Shown in pieces: positions 20,786 through 32,187 of a stretch of 64,000 bases of DNA (its first letter is position 1; each line of letters begins with the position of its first letter). Made by a program: the position numbers and the translations under genes. The DNA lies in assembly GCF_037126465.1 (NCBI RefSeq), contig NC_088204.1, forward strand, positions 72,477,807-72,541,806, in the 5' to 3' direction. Source of the stretch: Ornithodoros turicata. Lineage: Eukaryota > Arthropoda > Arachnida > Ixodida > Argasidae. The notes under the pieces were generated by a model, which was not told the origin of the DNA, did not search any database, and saw nothing but the letters and a program-made list of their open reading frames with translations.

Positions 20786-21565
20786 TTTTACTAACAGTTG
20801 ACTGCATGACGGTCGACATCTTTTATTTTGAGCTGCGTCCGGCGCCGTACATATCGTGTTCGCAGAACGTCTCTTACCTCATATGCATCGTGAACGAAAC
20901 GTGCGGAGTACGCGCACGCGTGTGACAATCAGACCTTTTGTTGAAGATGCTTCGAGTATGTGACTCCCAACAGGTGCTTTTCTATATCCACTTTCGTCAC
21001 ATTGTCGTCGACAAAAGAGTTGTTATACACCCGCGTTATGTTTCCACCACTTCCGTACGGAATATTCTTTTCGCAGGGAAGACGAACTAGAAGTGCTCAA
21101 AATACCGAACGATACGAGACAATAAGTTAGTAAATAAGCGTCAACTGCCTTTATTAGGTGGAGTCATCCACGTAAACTCCCGCTCGAAAGATGCGAGACG
21201 TATTGACATTGTTGTTCGGCCACATTTTACAATACGCGTCCTTCGTTTGACCAGACCACATGCAGCGAATTTATTGCCGTCGCCGTGATCCTCGAGCAGC
21301 TTTTGGAAGTCGTCTGCTCTCACCGCTGCAAAAAGGCGCGAGAGCAGACGATTTGTTCATCCAATAAGCGGTCTCCCATCGTAGCGGATATCGCTGTTGC
21401 CAACAGAAATCGCAATGTGCTGGCGCTGTTCTTATCAAATTAATTCGTTTATTTAATAACCGCGACGATTCTGGACGAGCGAATTCGCAGTATTACGTTT
21501 TCAGCAATGAGGAATCGAATGGTACGCTTTGTGGATGGGCCAGGGTGTACGAGACCATCCCTTTA
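20786..21565 (-). other. Stretch private to duplication copy 2, with a TRAF-C-like tail
   Basis: About 780 bp are absent from copy 1. On the minus strand, 20939-21085 reads ...NITRVYNNSFVDDNVTKVDIEK..., resembling the last strand of a MATH/TRAF-C domain (family form G-[FY]-[VI]-x-[ND]-D-x-[IL]-T-V-x-V). It ends at a TGA. Nothing upstream of about 21095 continues the homology. A 60-codon frame at 21141-21323 and a small inverted repeat (CGTCTGCTCT / AGAGCAGACG, 21311-21351) are also present. It is either a fragment of another TRAF/MATH gene or a chance match. Confidence 0.3.
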
Positions 21566-21984
21566 ACCGGCTGCACTCATTAATACCAAAAACACACTTG
21601 TGTTCCCTTAAGAACAACGTACTCGACGGGTTTACGAGTAGAAGGGGACTGGGGGATAATGGAGTTGGCCGAGTTTCCCCCAACGTTTACCACAGGGGAT
21701 AGCTACAACTTACTTGAATATGAAACTTCAAGTGACAGCTGCGATGGCACTCGGACAGTATTCTCCTGTTTAGTGACAAGTTGTCAACAACTACTGTAAC
21801 CATGAAATATTATTTTGGAGTGCTAACGACTAACAAAGAAATGTAAATAATATCAGCGAGCTAGGATGAAATCAATGCATGAAAACGCTCGCTAGAACAT
21901 GTGAGGTGGCTTCCTAATAGCATAAAATAGGAAAGACTGACGGAGTTTTTTCCGTAAACCAGTTTGACATATCAATGAAGGAAG

Positions 21985-23415
21985 TTAAGGAATTCGTACG
22001 CCAACAGTGATTGAGTCGTTGTGCACAAAACCTCCATTTGTTATATCTTGTAGTTTGCACAGCGTAGATTTGCCACGGCCTCGGTTGTGAGCTCCGATTG
22101 GCCTACTGAAATTGTAACTGTGCTTATCTATCAGTTTTGGTACATCAACATGAAACTCAATATTCTTTGTATCATCAGTTGGGTGAACTAACATTACGGT
22201 ATAAGGGAATGTAAACGGCCATTTCAAAAGGCAGTCGTTCGAGCTCTCCCATATACAGAGAAAAACACCCAAGAACAAGTTTCCCCAATGTTTACACGTT
22301 TCCACGGCCAGTTTACAAGAGTACCCAAACAAGACGAAAATTTCAGACCATCGTGCTTTATGCGTGTCAACCGAATCTTTGGCAAAAGCGGCAAACTCAT
22401 CAATGTGAAAATAGGCGACACTGTTTTTCAAACGGTTCACTTTGTGCAGTTCCCCTAGCATTTCATGGTGAGAACACACTTGCTTAAGAATAGCGACTGC
22501 AACTTTGAACACCTCCTTCACCGTGATCTCATCGTCGTTAACGCCGGGCGCTGCTTGAGTAGGTGAGTTTTGAATAGCTTCACCGGCATGGTCGTTGTCA
22601 GATACGGTGTCACTTTCCTCTGCTGGCGTTACCACGTTTTCTGAAATAAGATCTGACGAAGCACCTTTTATCAAACTGAAAAACTTCGTCAGATCGTCGA
22701 TGTGCTTCATTATGACATGTAGCTTATCGTTCACGCTTTCGAAGCTGTCATGATTTGCTACGCGTTCTTGTCGTTCCACAAAGTGCTTCAATATATCACC
22801 ATTCGATACTACACTGTCCTTGGCAGTTCCTATCGTCATTGCATGCACGTGGAGCTGATCCTCCATTGCAGACAGTCGGTCTATCACGGTTCCCAATGAG
22901 GCGTCTATCTTTCTTCCCGTCTCCAGTGCAGCGTCCATGACGTCTGTCAGCGAGCACACAACTGGACATTCCCGTGATACGCATTGTTGCACATAGTGAT
23001 TAACGATTTCCTTTCGGGGCACCTTTACTTGGCATCGACTGCAGGTGACAGCATGAAACGTACATCGACTGAAAAAGTGCTGCTTCACTTCTTCGACAGT
23101 TCCAACGAAATCACATCCTTCCCTGACGTTGCAACACCGCGCCTTTTGTTTTCCTATCTGCCCCGGCGTTAGGATCAACTTGCCCGTATTAACATCTTCG
23201 AAGTCTTGCCCGTCTAAAGGGCATTGTCGCTTACCCTGAAGGACATTCTCGTAGCAGAGTTCACAGAGTGCGTGAGAACATTCTAGAACAAAGGTCACTT
23301 TCGGAACGACGCTGCATAAAGCGCAAACACTCAGAGAGATGAGATCCACAAAGTTCATGAAGCGCCAATCCATTGCCTCTGAGAACCCGACGAGCTGTCG
23401 TTCGGACGTCATCAT
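21985..23415 (-). CDS. TRAF-like RING/zinc-finger/TRAF-C protein (copy C)
   Basis: A 476-residue, single-exon sister of TRAF A. All RING ligands (about 31-68, C3HC3D) and zinc-finger ligands (about 94-147) are kept, and the linker is almost the same. By hand count the first ~351 residues differ at about 15 positions, while the last ~126 (TRAF-C) differ at about 34 and carry a one-residue deletion in the DTHKARW segment. The TRAF-C landmarks (FGYSCKL, LKWPFTFPYTVML, GGFVHNDSITVGV) are intact, so it is probably functional. The inner ATG was chosen by alignment with TRAF G; 33 more codons are open upstream. The 5' block at 23581-23651 matches that of A and F. Confidence 0.88.
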   Translation of the reverse strand: MMTSERQLVGFSEAMDWRFMNFVDLISLSVCALCSVVPKVTFVLECSHALCELCYENVLQGKRQCPLDGQDFEDVNTGKLILTPGQIGKQKARCCNVREGCDFVGTVEEVKQHFFSRCTFHAVTCSRCQVKVPRKEIVNHYVQQCVSRECPVVCSLTDVMDAALETGRKIDASLGTVIDRLSAMEDQLHVHAMTIGTAKDSVVSNGDILKHFVERQERVANHDSFESVNDKLHVIMKHIDDLTKFFSLIKGASSDLISENVVTPAEESDTVSDNDHAGEAIQNSPTQAAPGVNDDEITVKEVFKVAVAILKQVCSHHEMLGELHKVNRLKNSVAYFHIDEFAAFAKDSVDTHKARWSEIFVLFGYSCKLAVETCKHWGNLFLGVFLCIWESSNDCLLKWPFTFPYTVMLVHPTDDTKNIEFHVDVPKLIDKHSYNFSRPIGAHNRGRGKSTLCKLQDITNGGFVHNDSITVGVRIP

Positions 23416-23580
23416 CCTCACGTAAAGTCGTCGGATAAGAGGATATTGAAAGTGATGCCAAGACGCTGGATGTTTCGGGACAACTTCTAATGCGAACGCA
23501 CACGCGAAACACAACGATGAATGAACTAGAAAGAACGCTTACGTCAACTAGGCAGCAACGCACCAACGCCCCTTCACTGC

Positions 23581-23651
23581 TTCCAGCGCGTAGCCAGATA
23601 AGAAATCACCTATCGCGTCGCGCTATACGGGTGACATCTCGTTGGGAGAAT
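23581..23651 (-). promoter_or_regulatory. Conserved upstream block of TRAF C
   Basis: Duplicate of 6761-6830: AGATAAG, TATCGCGTCGCGC and GACATCTCGTTGGGAGAATG in the same order, differing from copy A by about one base in 70. Confidence 0.6.
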
Positions 23652-24150
23652 GCGCGCTACATGATAATTCCTGTTCTCGTGCAGTGGAATAGCATTGATA
23701 GTGCTCCAAGCATATTATTCCCCATCGCAATTTTCTTTCTTTAGCACATCACATCACATCACATGACATATTATTCCAAACATTCAGATTTCCTCTTCTC
23801 GGGCTCTCTATTCAGATCCGTGTCAGTCATATAGAGCAAGTAAGGAAGACTCTAGTACGGGGATTTCACGTAGATTCAGGCAGGTTGGTGCGGTCGACCT
23901 CTCCGATTACTTTTCTTCTAATATGTATTGAAGCCTAGTGCCTATGAAGTACATTGGCGGTGAAAATGGCTGCACGTAATTTATAGTCGTTAGACGGCAA
24001 GTCCTATCGCCATCACCTCCACCACCACCACCATAGTTTTCAAAGAAAAGACTTCTTATATATAATCGTGTAGAATGGCGTTTTCGAACTTTGCGCTTCC
24101 TCACAACTTAGGAGGAGGACCCTGTCTCACGTCTGCTCCTTGTCATTATA

Positions 24151-24981
24151 CAGTGTCCCATAAAACGTGTCACTGAATTATAATAAAAAATTGCGCCGCC
24201 TAGAATCACGCGGTCAACGGTATTTGTAAATGTCAGCTAACCGAAGTTTTATTATGCCAATTTTTACGAACTGAACCCGAAATTTTGCCAAGTAAAGGTC
24301 GCTTTTTCACCTCACCAATGTAAAGCGCGTGTCGAATTTACTCAAGCTCACGGTAATTGACACGGATATTGAACAGCTATTCAATCGAAAAAATAAAAAA
24401 AAATTGCCGAACATGATGCGTTCGGAGCGCCAAGAGCCTATAGCGCCGGTCTTTGCCAGCACCGTCATTCTCAGTCGAGTGAAAGGAGGTTGCTAAACAC
24501 AGCCCTCCGAGGGATAGTAGAAAAGTGACAGTTTTTGAAATTGGGAGTCGCAAGACATGATCTCAGCGATAAGTCATGCTAGTCTTACCTCTGTCTACTA
24601 TCACTGTGTAGGAAGAATTTAGCAATTTCCTTTCGTCGGACCGACAATCAGGGCGCGCAAACAGTGGTCGAGCGCTATGCTCTGGGCGCTCCAAAACGCA
24701 CGATGTTCGGCTATTTTTTCCCGATGGGATAGCACCTCACCATCCACGTCAATTATCATAAATTTGTGTAAATTCAGCACACGCTTTACATACGCAACCT
24801 TTACTTTTAAAATTTTCGAGTTCAGTTTCATAAATATATATACCTAATGAGACTTACGTTAGGTATCGTTCACATCAGGAGGTGGCAAAAACATTACAAG
24901 AACAAGTGCCATTGACCACATGATTCTAAGTGGTCTAGTTTCTTAATTATAATTCAATGGCACGTTTTCTGGGACACCCTG
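24151..24981. mobile_element. Non-autonomous Tc1/mariner-like element, copy 2
   Basis: Same element as 7326-8372 with both TIRs and flanking TA, without the nested pogo-like MITE; the empty site is at 24833-24845. Confidence 0.75.
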
Positions 24982-25198
24982 TATTCACCCTTTCACTGTT
25001 TACAAGCAGAAGGCACCACCGGAAGATGTCTAGGGTTCCCAGCGTCAGCGTGGAGCCACGCCCTGCCACTCATAAGAGTTAGCTAGCGCTAACTGAAATG
25101 AGTGGCACGGCGTGGCGCCACATGTAGCCTCTGGCGCTGTGAAACCCTACGCAACTTCCGGTTGTGCCTTCAGTTTGTAAACACTGAATGGGTGAATA
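24982..25198. repeat. Foldback element, copy 2
   Basis: Duplicate of 8373-8589 with the same TATTCACCC...GGGTGAATA ends and AGTTAGCTAGCGCTAACT centre. Confidence 0.8.
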
Positions 25199-25625
25199 CC
25201 TCCGTTACGATTCCCCCGAAGCCAAGGCCCTATCTGTACTGAAGACTGACAGGAGCATGAGGCGCTATCAAGCTGGTACATGACTAGAAAATGATGGTAC
25301 TGGAGACAAGAGAGAGTGTCGTCTCTTTCCTTCACACGGGTACCGTCCTTTCGACGGACAGGACTCTCTTCTTCACACCGAGGAAGCTTGCAGGTATCAG
25401 TGGCAACTACAGGATAAAGTGATGCTCTGCTTCGTAACGTAAGGAAAATAAACGCATATTGTTTGACTCATGCGAAATACGATATCATTGCAGCAGACGA
25501 AGGGCGGTCCTTGGGCTGTGACCGTGCATGATTTCGACTTTTCCAGTAACTAACTCCTGTTGCACATAGCAGCAATAGGCAAGGGATCTGGTGGTTTCGT
25601 GATAAGTCACTGGGGGAGCACAGTG

Positions 25626-26355
25626 CCAGACATGTACAAGATACTCAAAATATATTTCAGATAAGATAATAAATGCTAACGCTAGAATGTAATTAAGATA
25701 GAGTATACATACATGGAAATTAAAGTAATTAAGACAGAGTACTAAATGCTTCAAAAAGTATTTGAAATACAATTAAGACATACCAGAGTACCGGTCGCAA
25801 ATAACGCAGTCTTGCGTTTTAAGCGTACACTAATTTTGCGCGCAGTAGCAATTGCATTTCAAAATGGTCGCCTGACACTTTCCCCATCTGAACATAATTC
25901 TCAAAAAGACGATAAAGGGATACTACATAACAAAGCAACAGATAACCCAGAACAAAGCAAACTTCTAGCAGGTCCCTGCTCGGCGAGGTCAGAATTCTGC
26001 GTCACCTGGTCAGGGCACACATAAGAGAACCCTCACTCGCCAAGGATTAGTATAGACACGGGGCAAGATCTCTAAATGGAGACTTTCAAGAAGGGCCAAT
26101 GTCCGGATCAAGTCCGTAGGACTCGGGAAATTTTAACTGAACAGGCAAGATAATAGAAAGACGAGACACAGAGGAGTTTGAGAGGCAGATCCAGAATATG
26201 TAATTAGAGTATTGAGTAGAAAATACCGTAAAATGTATTTTAAATAGAGTACAAATACACAAAACAGAAAGTATTGAGTAGAGTAGCGAAATACCGCAAA
26301 TTTAACTTAAAATACTGTATTTTAAATACAATACTCCAAATACGTACAAGTCTGG
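25626..26355. mobile_element. Candidate hAT-like AT-rich MITE, copy 2
   Basis: The ends are CCAGACATGTACAAGATACTC and the complement of CCAGACTTGTACGTATTTG. GGAGCACA flanks both sides (about 25615-25622 and 26354-26361), which fits an 8-bp target-site duplication. About 90 bp at 25966-26056 are absent from copy 1. The relation of the direct repeat to the TIR ends is off by a few bases, so borders are tentative. Confidence 0.45.
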
Positions 26356-26878
26356 AGCACACACACTTAGCAAGTCACGCCTGTTATCGCGCCTGTGTTG
26401 TCGAGGTATACACCCTTTGCACCCCAGAATGCTGCATCCAGAAATTAGACTTTCCAACTACTTCTACGCCATACACGGACTCCCGTTTGAGTAAGTCAGA
26501 GTTCCCCCTGGTATATTTTCCAAACGAGCTTTTTTTTTCTCCACAAAATTATGCACATTCGAGAATTCAATACAAAAATGCTTGAGCTGAATCGTTTGCA
26601 CACGCAGAGTACTTGGCATCAAATGCACCCGCTGTGTGTGACATCCGAAACTATGCACGGCCAATATATTGAACAACAACAACCTGATTTGTACGATGAT
26701 GATAGGAGAGTTTCATCGCCAGGGGTGATAGACCAATGTACGCGGACGTATCGCTATCGTGTGTTGTATATATATACGATGCTATTTGCTCCTGCGCGAA
26801 ATCTAAGCTCGACTGAAAAAAAAACGAACTCGGATCCTTTAAGTGAAACACTTGTCACCAAGTGAAATTCATACCAAC

Positions 26879-26884
26879 TTTATT
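26879..26884 (-). terminator. Poly(A) signal of TRAF relic D
   Basis: AATAAA in the family 3' context. Between here and 27587 the sequence resembles the TRAF A/C 3' UTR (GGGGACTGG, AATAATGGAGTTGGCAGAG, TTTAGTGACAACTTGTC), confirming a decayed TRAF 3' end. Confidence 0.5.
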
Positions 26885-27587
26885 TCTACCAAGATGACAA
26901 CTCGTGTCAGTTAGACATTTACAAAAAACAAACAAACAAACAAAAAACGAATATACGAATGGTAGGCTACGCCCGAAAAGGGAGCATTGAGACCTTGAGA
27001 ATCCTTATACGATGTGAAACTCATTCGCGTTCACTTTTTTCCGGTAGACTAAAAAACGTTTTTGCACACATTATGTTGAAAAAAAAAAGCAAAACATACT
27101 TTAAATGACGCTGCAAAATGCACGGTTCTGGCAGTTCCAGATAGACAAGCTGTCCTTGCGTGCATTCTCTAATTGCACTCATCGATACCAAAAACACTTT
27201 TGTGATCACTTAAAAACAATGTAGTCGACGGGTGTACCAGCACAAAGGGGACTGGAAATAATGGAGTTGGCAGAGTGCTTTGCAAGGTGTACCACAAGGC
27301 ACAGCTGAAGGGTATCTCGGATATAAAACTCACGAGACAGCTGTAAGGATATTCGTAAATATGGCCCTCTTTAGTGACAACTTGTCGACAACTACAGTAA
27401 TCGCGACGAAATATGTTGCAGTGTTAACTATTAAAAAAAAGCATGTAAATAATAACAAGCGAAGTAGAAAGAAATCAATGGGTGAAAACGCTCGCTCGAA
27501 CATGCGAGGTGGCTTCCCCGTTGTACATAACAGGAACGTTTCACTGAGTTTTGTCTGCAAACCACGTTGACATGTCAATGAAGGAGG

Positions 27588-27690
27588 TTAAGGTATACTT
27601 ACACCAACAGTAATGGCGTCATTGAGTACAAAAACTTACTTCGCTACATCTTGTACTTCACAAAGTTCAGGGAAGCCCATAGACTTCATT
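27588..27690 (-). pseudogene. TRAF relic D (last 30 codons only)
   Basis: On the minus strand it reads LCEVQDVAK, a TAA stop, then VFVLNDAITVGVSIP and the terminal TAA, aligning with LCKLQDVTNGGFVYNDSITVGVRIP of TRAF A. The RING, zinc-finger and linker regions are gone; sequence upstream of about 27690 is unrelated. It lies head-on between duplication copy 2 and pseudogene E. Confidence 0.85.
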
Positions 27691-28344
27691 CTTCCGCGCT
27701 CGCCCCATTGGGAATACATTGTCAATGTCACAACACGCCGCGATAATAGTGCGCCCTCAAACCTGACGAAATAATGGAAACTCTGATGTTTTATTAGTAA
27801 TTAACAACGTTTAACTAACTATTTTCTCTAGCTATTAAATAAATGTACGATGTCGCACTGATTTTCAACTTGCACTGCAACTTTATACAAACCAACGATA
27901 CAACAACTCGCAGCCCTCTATTTCTTGCGATAACACACAAGTGAACATGCGCAAATATGCACGGTAGAATTGTCGTTATCTTTTTCGAAAAATTCTACCA
28001 ATTAATCTCTCCTTGAAGGCCTGTGGTCTTACGTCATTTTAGATTTACGGAAGCTTGACAGCTATATGATACCATTTTGAATAAATATTCGTTTCCACCG
28101 CGACAGTGTGTCATCATTAATTGTAAGGCAGCGGATATTTGCCATGTGGAAAAACCCACAGTCATGTGCCCGTGAACAGTGCGCCGCACAGCCTAGCCTA
28201 GTCATCTCTCTTTTTTGTTTTGTTTTGTTTTCTCGGAGTAGCAGAACTTGTCAGGTGACAAGTTCAACCTCTCCGTATTATTTTTAGTCCGCCCAAGTCC
28301 AACTCCAACCCACGGAAACCCGGACGCCACATCGAAGGAACACC
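27691..28344. other. AT-rich intergenic
   Basis: Nothing recognised; a TTTTG run lies at about 28211-28230. Confidence 0.5.
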
Positions 28345-29766
28345 TTACAGCACTTTTACACCGACAGTTATTGAGTTATTGTACACAAAACCGTCCTTAG
28401 CTACATCTTCTAGTTTGTATAACATAGGGCTCAAGCCGCATTTGGAATATCCTAGTGGCCTTCTCCAAGCGTCGTTCCACTTCGGGTGATCGATACTTTT
28501 GAGGATCTCGTGATGGCGCTCAATATTCTTCTTCTCACAAGGTAACAGGCAACGTAAAGGGTCACTTTACACAAGAGTCTGTCGGGCCCTGGCAAATACA
28601 TAATACAACACTCAAGTACCTAACACCATTGCGGCTCGTGACTTGTAACTGCAGTCTAGCAGAATAGCCAAACAAGTGGAAAATATCAGAGGTACGAGTT
28701 ACGAGTTCGTCAGCCAACGATTCCTTCTCAACATCGGCAAAGTCTTGAACGTGAACATAGGCGAGACAATGCTTCAAACGATTAGCTATCTGGAGCTCCC
28801 TCAACGTTTCTTCAATGGAAGGAATCCGCTTGCAATCTTCAAGCACACGTTTTAAGGTCGCCTCAACCGTATTGGTATCGTCGGTAGCTTCAGATGCACA
28901 TTGATCGGACACACGTTGCAGAACTCTAGAGCCACATTCACCTTCTTCGGTGTTGTCAGCCTCATTGCTGTTTTCGCCAGCGGCCGATGTACGACCAGCG
29001 CTCTCTGCAGAGGTTGTTGTGCGCGCTGAAAGAATATTCAACACACGGTTTCCGATATCTATGCACTTCGACAATTCCTCGATCTGATGCATCATAACAC
29101 CAGACGTTGCCTCCTGCAGGTTAAGGAGACGGCTTAACGCCTGCGCATTCGCTGATACGCCTTGCTTTGCAACGTCGATACCGACGATGTGGTCGTTGAT
29201 GTGTGCCTAAATCGCGCATAATCTCTCCATGGCAGAATCCAATGCACCGTTCATCTTGCTTTCTGTGACAACAATGATTCCGTTGGTGCTGATTTCGCTT
29301 CCGTCGTTCGTTGATGAGCTTGCAGCCTGACATCGCTGTTCAGGGCAATGACGGACTATATCATTGCGTAGTACAGCAGTATCGCACGTGTTACACGTCA
29401 CAACATGGAAATCACAATCCTTCAAGAAATGAGTCGTCACCGCGTCTAAAACGCCAACAAATTCGCATCCATGACCGGAGTTGCAGGAACGCATTTTCGG
29501 TTTGCTGAGATGACTTGGTTTGCAGGTAAGTGTCTGCACTTCCTCTTCTTGAACTGGTCCACCGTCTAAAGGACAAAGTCGGCTTCCTTGAAGGACTGTT
29601 TGGTAACACTGGTTACAGAGTACGTGGGAACATTCCAGGATGAACGTCTCTCTTGGGACCACGTGACATAAAGAGCAGGATCGTACAGGTCTATAAACCC
29701 AATGGGACGCCAATCCATCGCGTCTGAACATCCACTCATGTCCTTTACGGATGACATCCTGTACAC
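28345..29766 (-). pseudogene. TRAF-like pseudogene E
   Basis: It is closest to TRAF H: MSGCSDAMDWRPIGF start, RING (CSLCHVVPRETF...CSHVLCNQC...CPLD), two zinc fingers, linker and TRAF-C end (GFVYNNSITVGVKVL). At least four lesions are visible. There is a frameshift near 29695, just before the RING. A TAG (29207-29209) sits where H has Glu after MERLCAI. A TGA (28562-28564) replaces the conserved Trp of the KWPFTLP motif. A deletion with frameshift near 28530 removes the MLVHPTD segment. The RING and zinc ligands are otherwise intact, so decay is recent. Confidence 0.92.
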
Positions 29767-30152
29767 TTAATCCGACCGTGCAACTCGAGCAGCAGAGGAA
29801 GAAAGAAGAATGTTGATAATGTGGAGTTTGAATATGGTACTCTAGAGCGGTTCTAGCCCGCCATGCTTTGAGCTTCTGTGCTCGCCTCTTCTAACCAGTC
29901 TGCCGTTACCGTAACCTCGCTCGGATAAGCGCTCCACTGGCGGGCCTCGAAGGAAGCAGCGTAAACAACGGAAGTGTGCAGCGGAAGCGGTAGGAGCAGC
30001 GTGTTTGATTTGATTTCAAGGAAGTAGTAATGGAATCGTCGAGGGGAGGTCGGGTGTTCCTTCCCATGGGTCCTTGTCAACACGTGTACGAATAAAGGCT
30101 CCGTCTCGCTCACTGTCTCACACAGACACATCCACAAGAAAACTGCTTATCT
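29767..30152. other. Upstream region of TRAF E
   Basis: No conserved promoter block like that of A/C/F is seen; a GGATAAGCG motif lies at about 29920. Confidence 0.4.
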
Positions 30153-30162
30153 GGGACTTTCC
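30153..30162 (+). promoter_or_regulatory. Perfect kB-type motif GGGACTTTCC
   Basis: It matches the classical NF-kB/Rel site and lies about 390-400 bp upstream of the start of TRAF-like E. A single 10-bp match can arise by chance; it is worth noting only because TRAFs feed into Rel signalling. Confidence 0.25.
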
Positions 30163-31600
30163 GAAATGACGATATTGTGTCGCCGCCGTATGAGCGCTTG
30201 TCTGTGGAAACACTACGTAGGCCTGTGACTCGTCGCACGTTGCTAAATGCTTCGTCGAACCTTAGGTGATTATAATAAGTTGTTTTGGGTCGCTGGAGAC
30301 CGTTGACGTGCCTCTAGTGACAGCAAAGGGTCGTTAAAGGCCAGCTCCTGAGGTACCTCCACTTGTCGAAACTGTTACAGTATTCTTAAGGGTCGTACCG
30401 AACTGTGTTAGAAACCACTCTTCGTTTCTATAAAACGGCCGTCTATTTTTCAGAAATTGGAATGATCCACTCCGAAACGAGCATGAGGGGGCCGCCATTT
30501 TTTTTTTTGCGACGGCAGCTATTCTGGCCCTTCAACTTTGTGACGTCAGCGATATCAGTGTTCTTCAAGAGACTCCTCTCTCCTTCTACGGTGAACCTGT
30601 AGGGAGCAGACGGCAGCTGTGGAGAACCCGTCAACCCGCACAATTACAGGATGCTTGTCGTGTTTTCGAGGGTCTTCAAGAGATTGTTTACAGGGCGACA
30701 GGCCTAAATGATTCATTATGACCCCAGCAGTGCCCTCGGACATTCCCACCATCACGATCACGTCCAGCATCGTCATCGCCACTTCGATCATTCCCGTCAT
30801 CTCTCATCGTCATCACCACTCATATTAGACCCCTAGCTATGGGGTAGCGTTCCACCCCTAGAGTGGAAAACCTCCCCACTTCATCATCACAATATATATG
30901 TTGTTGTTTACAGGGTGGTATATAATAACCATGCTTGCCGGTATCGGTCCTACACTCTAGTTGCTTTTCTTTTCACGTTAGCGGCTGTCGCAACTGGGAA
31001 GCATCACCCATAACATTTCGCGCACACTTTTATTGGACATAGCAGGAGCAAGCAAGCTAGCTGGTGTTGACTTGATGTTAACATTGGCTTGAGTTTGATG
31101 GAAAACACACGACGAGACTTGATGCGATGTGTAGAGAATTTCTCTCTCGATTACCGCGGACGCAAGTCTGCTCGTGAGCAAGTTTACTTTCCGACTGCCT
31201 CTCCTCTTTCGAGGATGTACACGGTATTGGCTTGGATAAACATCAGTCAGGTGTTCGGGGCCTCTGGCCTCGCCTGAATCACGTGACGGATTGGCGTCGT
31301 GCTTTTGTTTTGTCTTCGGATCGAAGTGCTCGAGTTCGCACGTTTACATATGTGATGTGATAGAAAAAGAAAACAACGACGTCTCGTCTCGTCCTGTGTT
31401 TTCCCCTCAAACTCAAGGCCAATGTCAACATCAACACTACTTTTGTTCACCACACATACACACAGAAATGGGATGATGAGTTGTTCACCACAACTCGCCG
31501 TTGTGGCCATATGCGTACAAAACGTTCGTATTATTAATGCAGAAGTGCAGCCTGTTATAATGCGCATACGAGCGGCGTATTTGCCTCGCATATCAATGCA
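30163..31600. other. Intergenic
   Basis: No gene supported. A stretch at 30830-30870 (CCCCTAGCTATGGGGTAG...CCACCCCTAGAGTGG) contains short inverted motifs. Frames at 31247-31591 and similar places show no domain. Confidence 0.45.
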
Positions 31601-31605
31601 ACACG

Positions 31606-31964
31606 TGTAAGTCCGTCGAACTCAAACGTCGGGGGGCGCCCGAACTTCGCAGAGACCAGAAAACACACGACCACTTCGTAGCTTTGAAAAGAGACGACTG
31701 TTTTATTTACAAAAAGAAGGGAGAGACAGAGGCACAAGAAACAGTGACCAGATGCGCCTCTCGGAAGACGTTGCTTTGGGTATCGGGTTACACTGACCCA
31801 TTCGGGGACGTTCCAGCGAGGGGTGCAGGTGCAGCGCCCCATAAATAACATGAACTGGTTGACAAGCCCCCGTGGCTCACATGAACAGTCAAAAAAACAC
31901 AGTTCGACTGGCATCGTCAACAACATTCTCCGTTACTTTGTTACACGTTGTGATATTCGCCACA
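31606..31964 (-). repeat. 3' LTR of the gypsy-type element
   Basis: 359 bp, TGTAAGTCCG...TTCGCCACA on the plus strand, nearly the same as 34763-35121; I see about half a dozen differences, such as a G in CTCTCGGAAG and a C in CAGTCAAAA. On the element's strand it is preceded by a purine-rich AAGGATGGCCGAA, a plausible polypurine tract. Confidence 0.93.
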
Positions 31965-32187
31965 TTCGGCCATCCTTATAAAATTTCGTCCTCGAAATTT
32001 CCATCATAGCAAAAACGTAGAGTTATACATTGCTAAATGAAGACACATAAGACACATAACAGGCTATGCTCTTAAACACATGGTGGGTACATCAAACATT
32101 GAACAGGTGACATGCTTTCATCGATTAACGTAGCATTTGAAACATAGCATCAAAAATAAGACACTTCAATGTCAATTGAACATACGT

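Larger units (their letters stand above)
18057..26957. repeat. Segmental duplication, copy 2
   Basis: Collinear with 2685-10263. It is longer because it holds a LINE insertion (18952-19607), about 780 bp at 20786-21565 and about 90 bp at 25966-26056; it lacks the pogo-like MITE of copy 1. Outside these, differences are scattered single bases and homopolymer lengths, except in the TRAF-C coding part, which is much more diverged. Confidence 0.95.
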
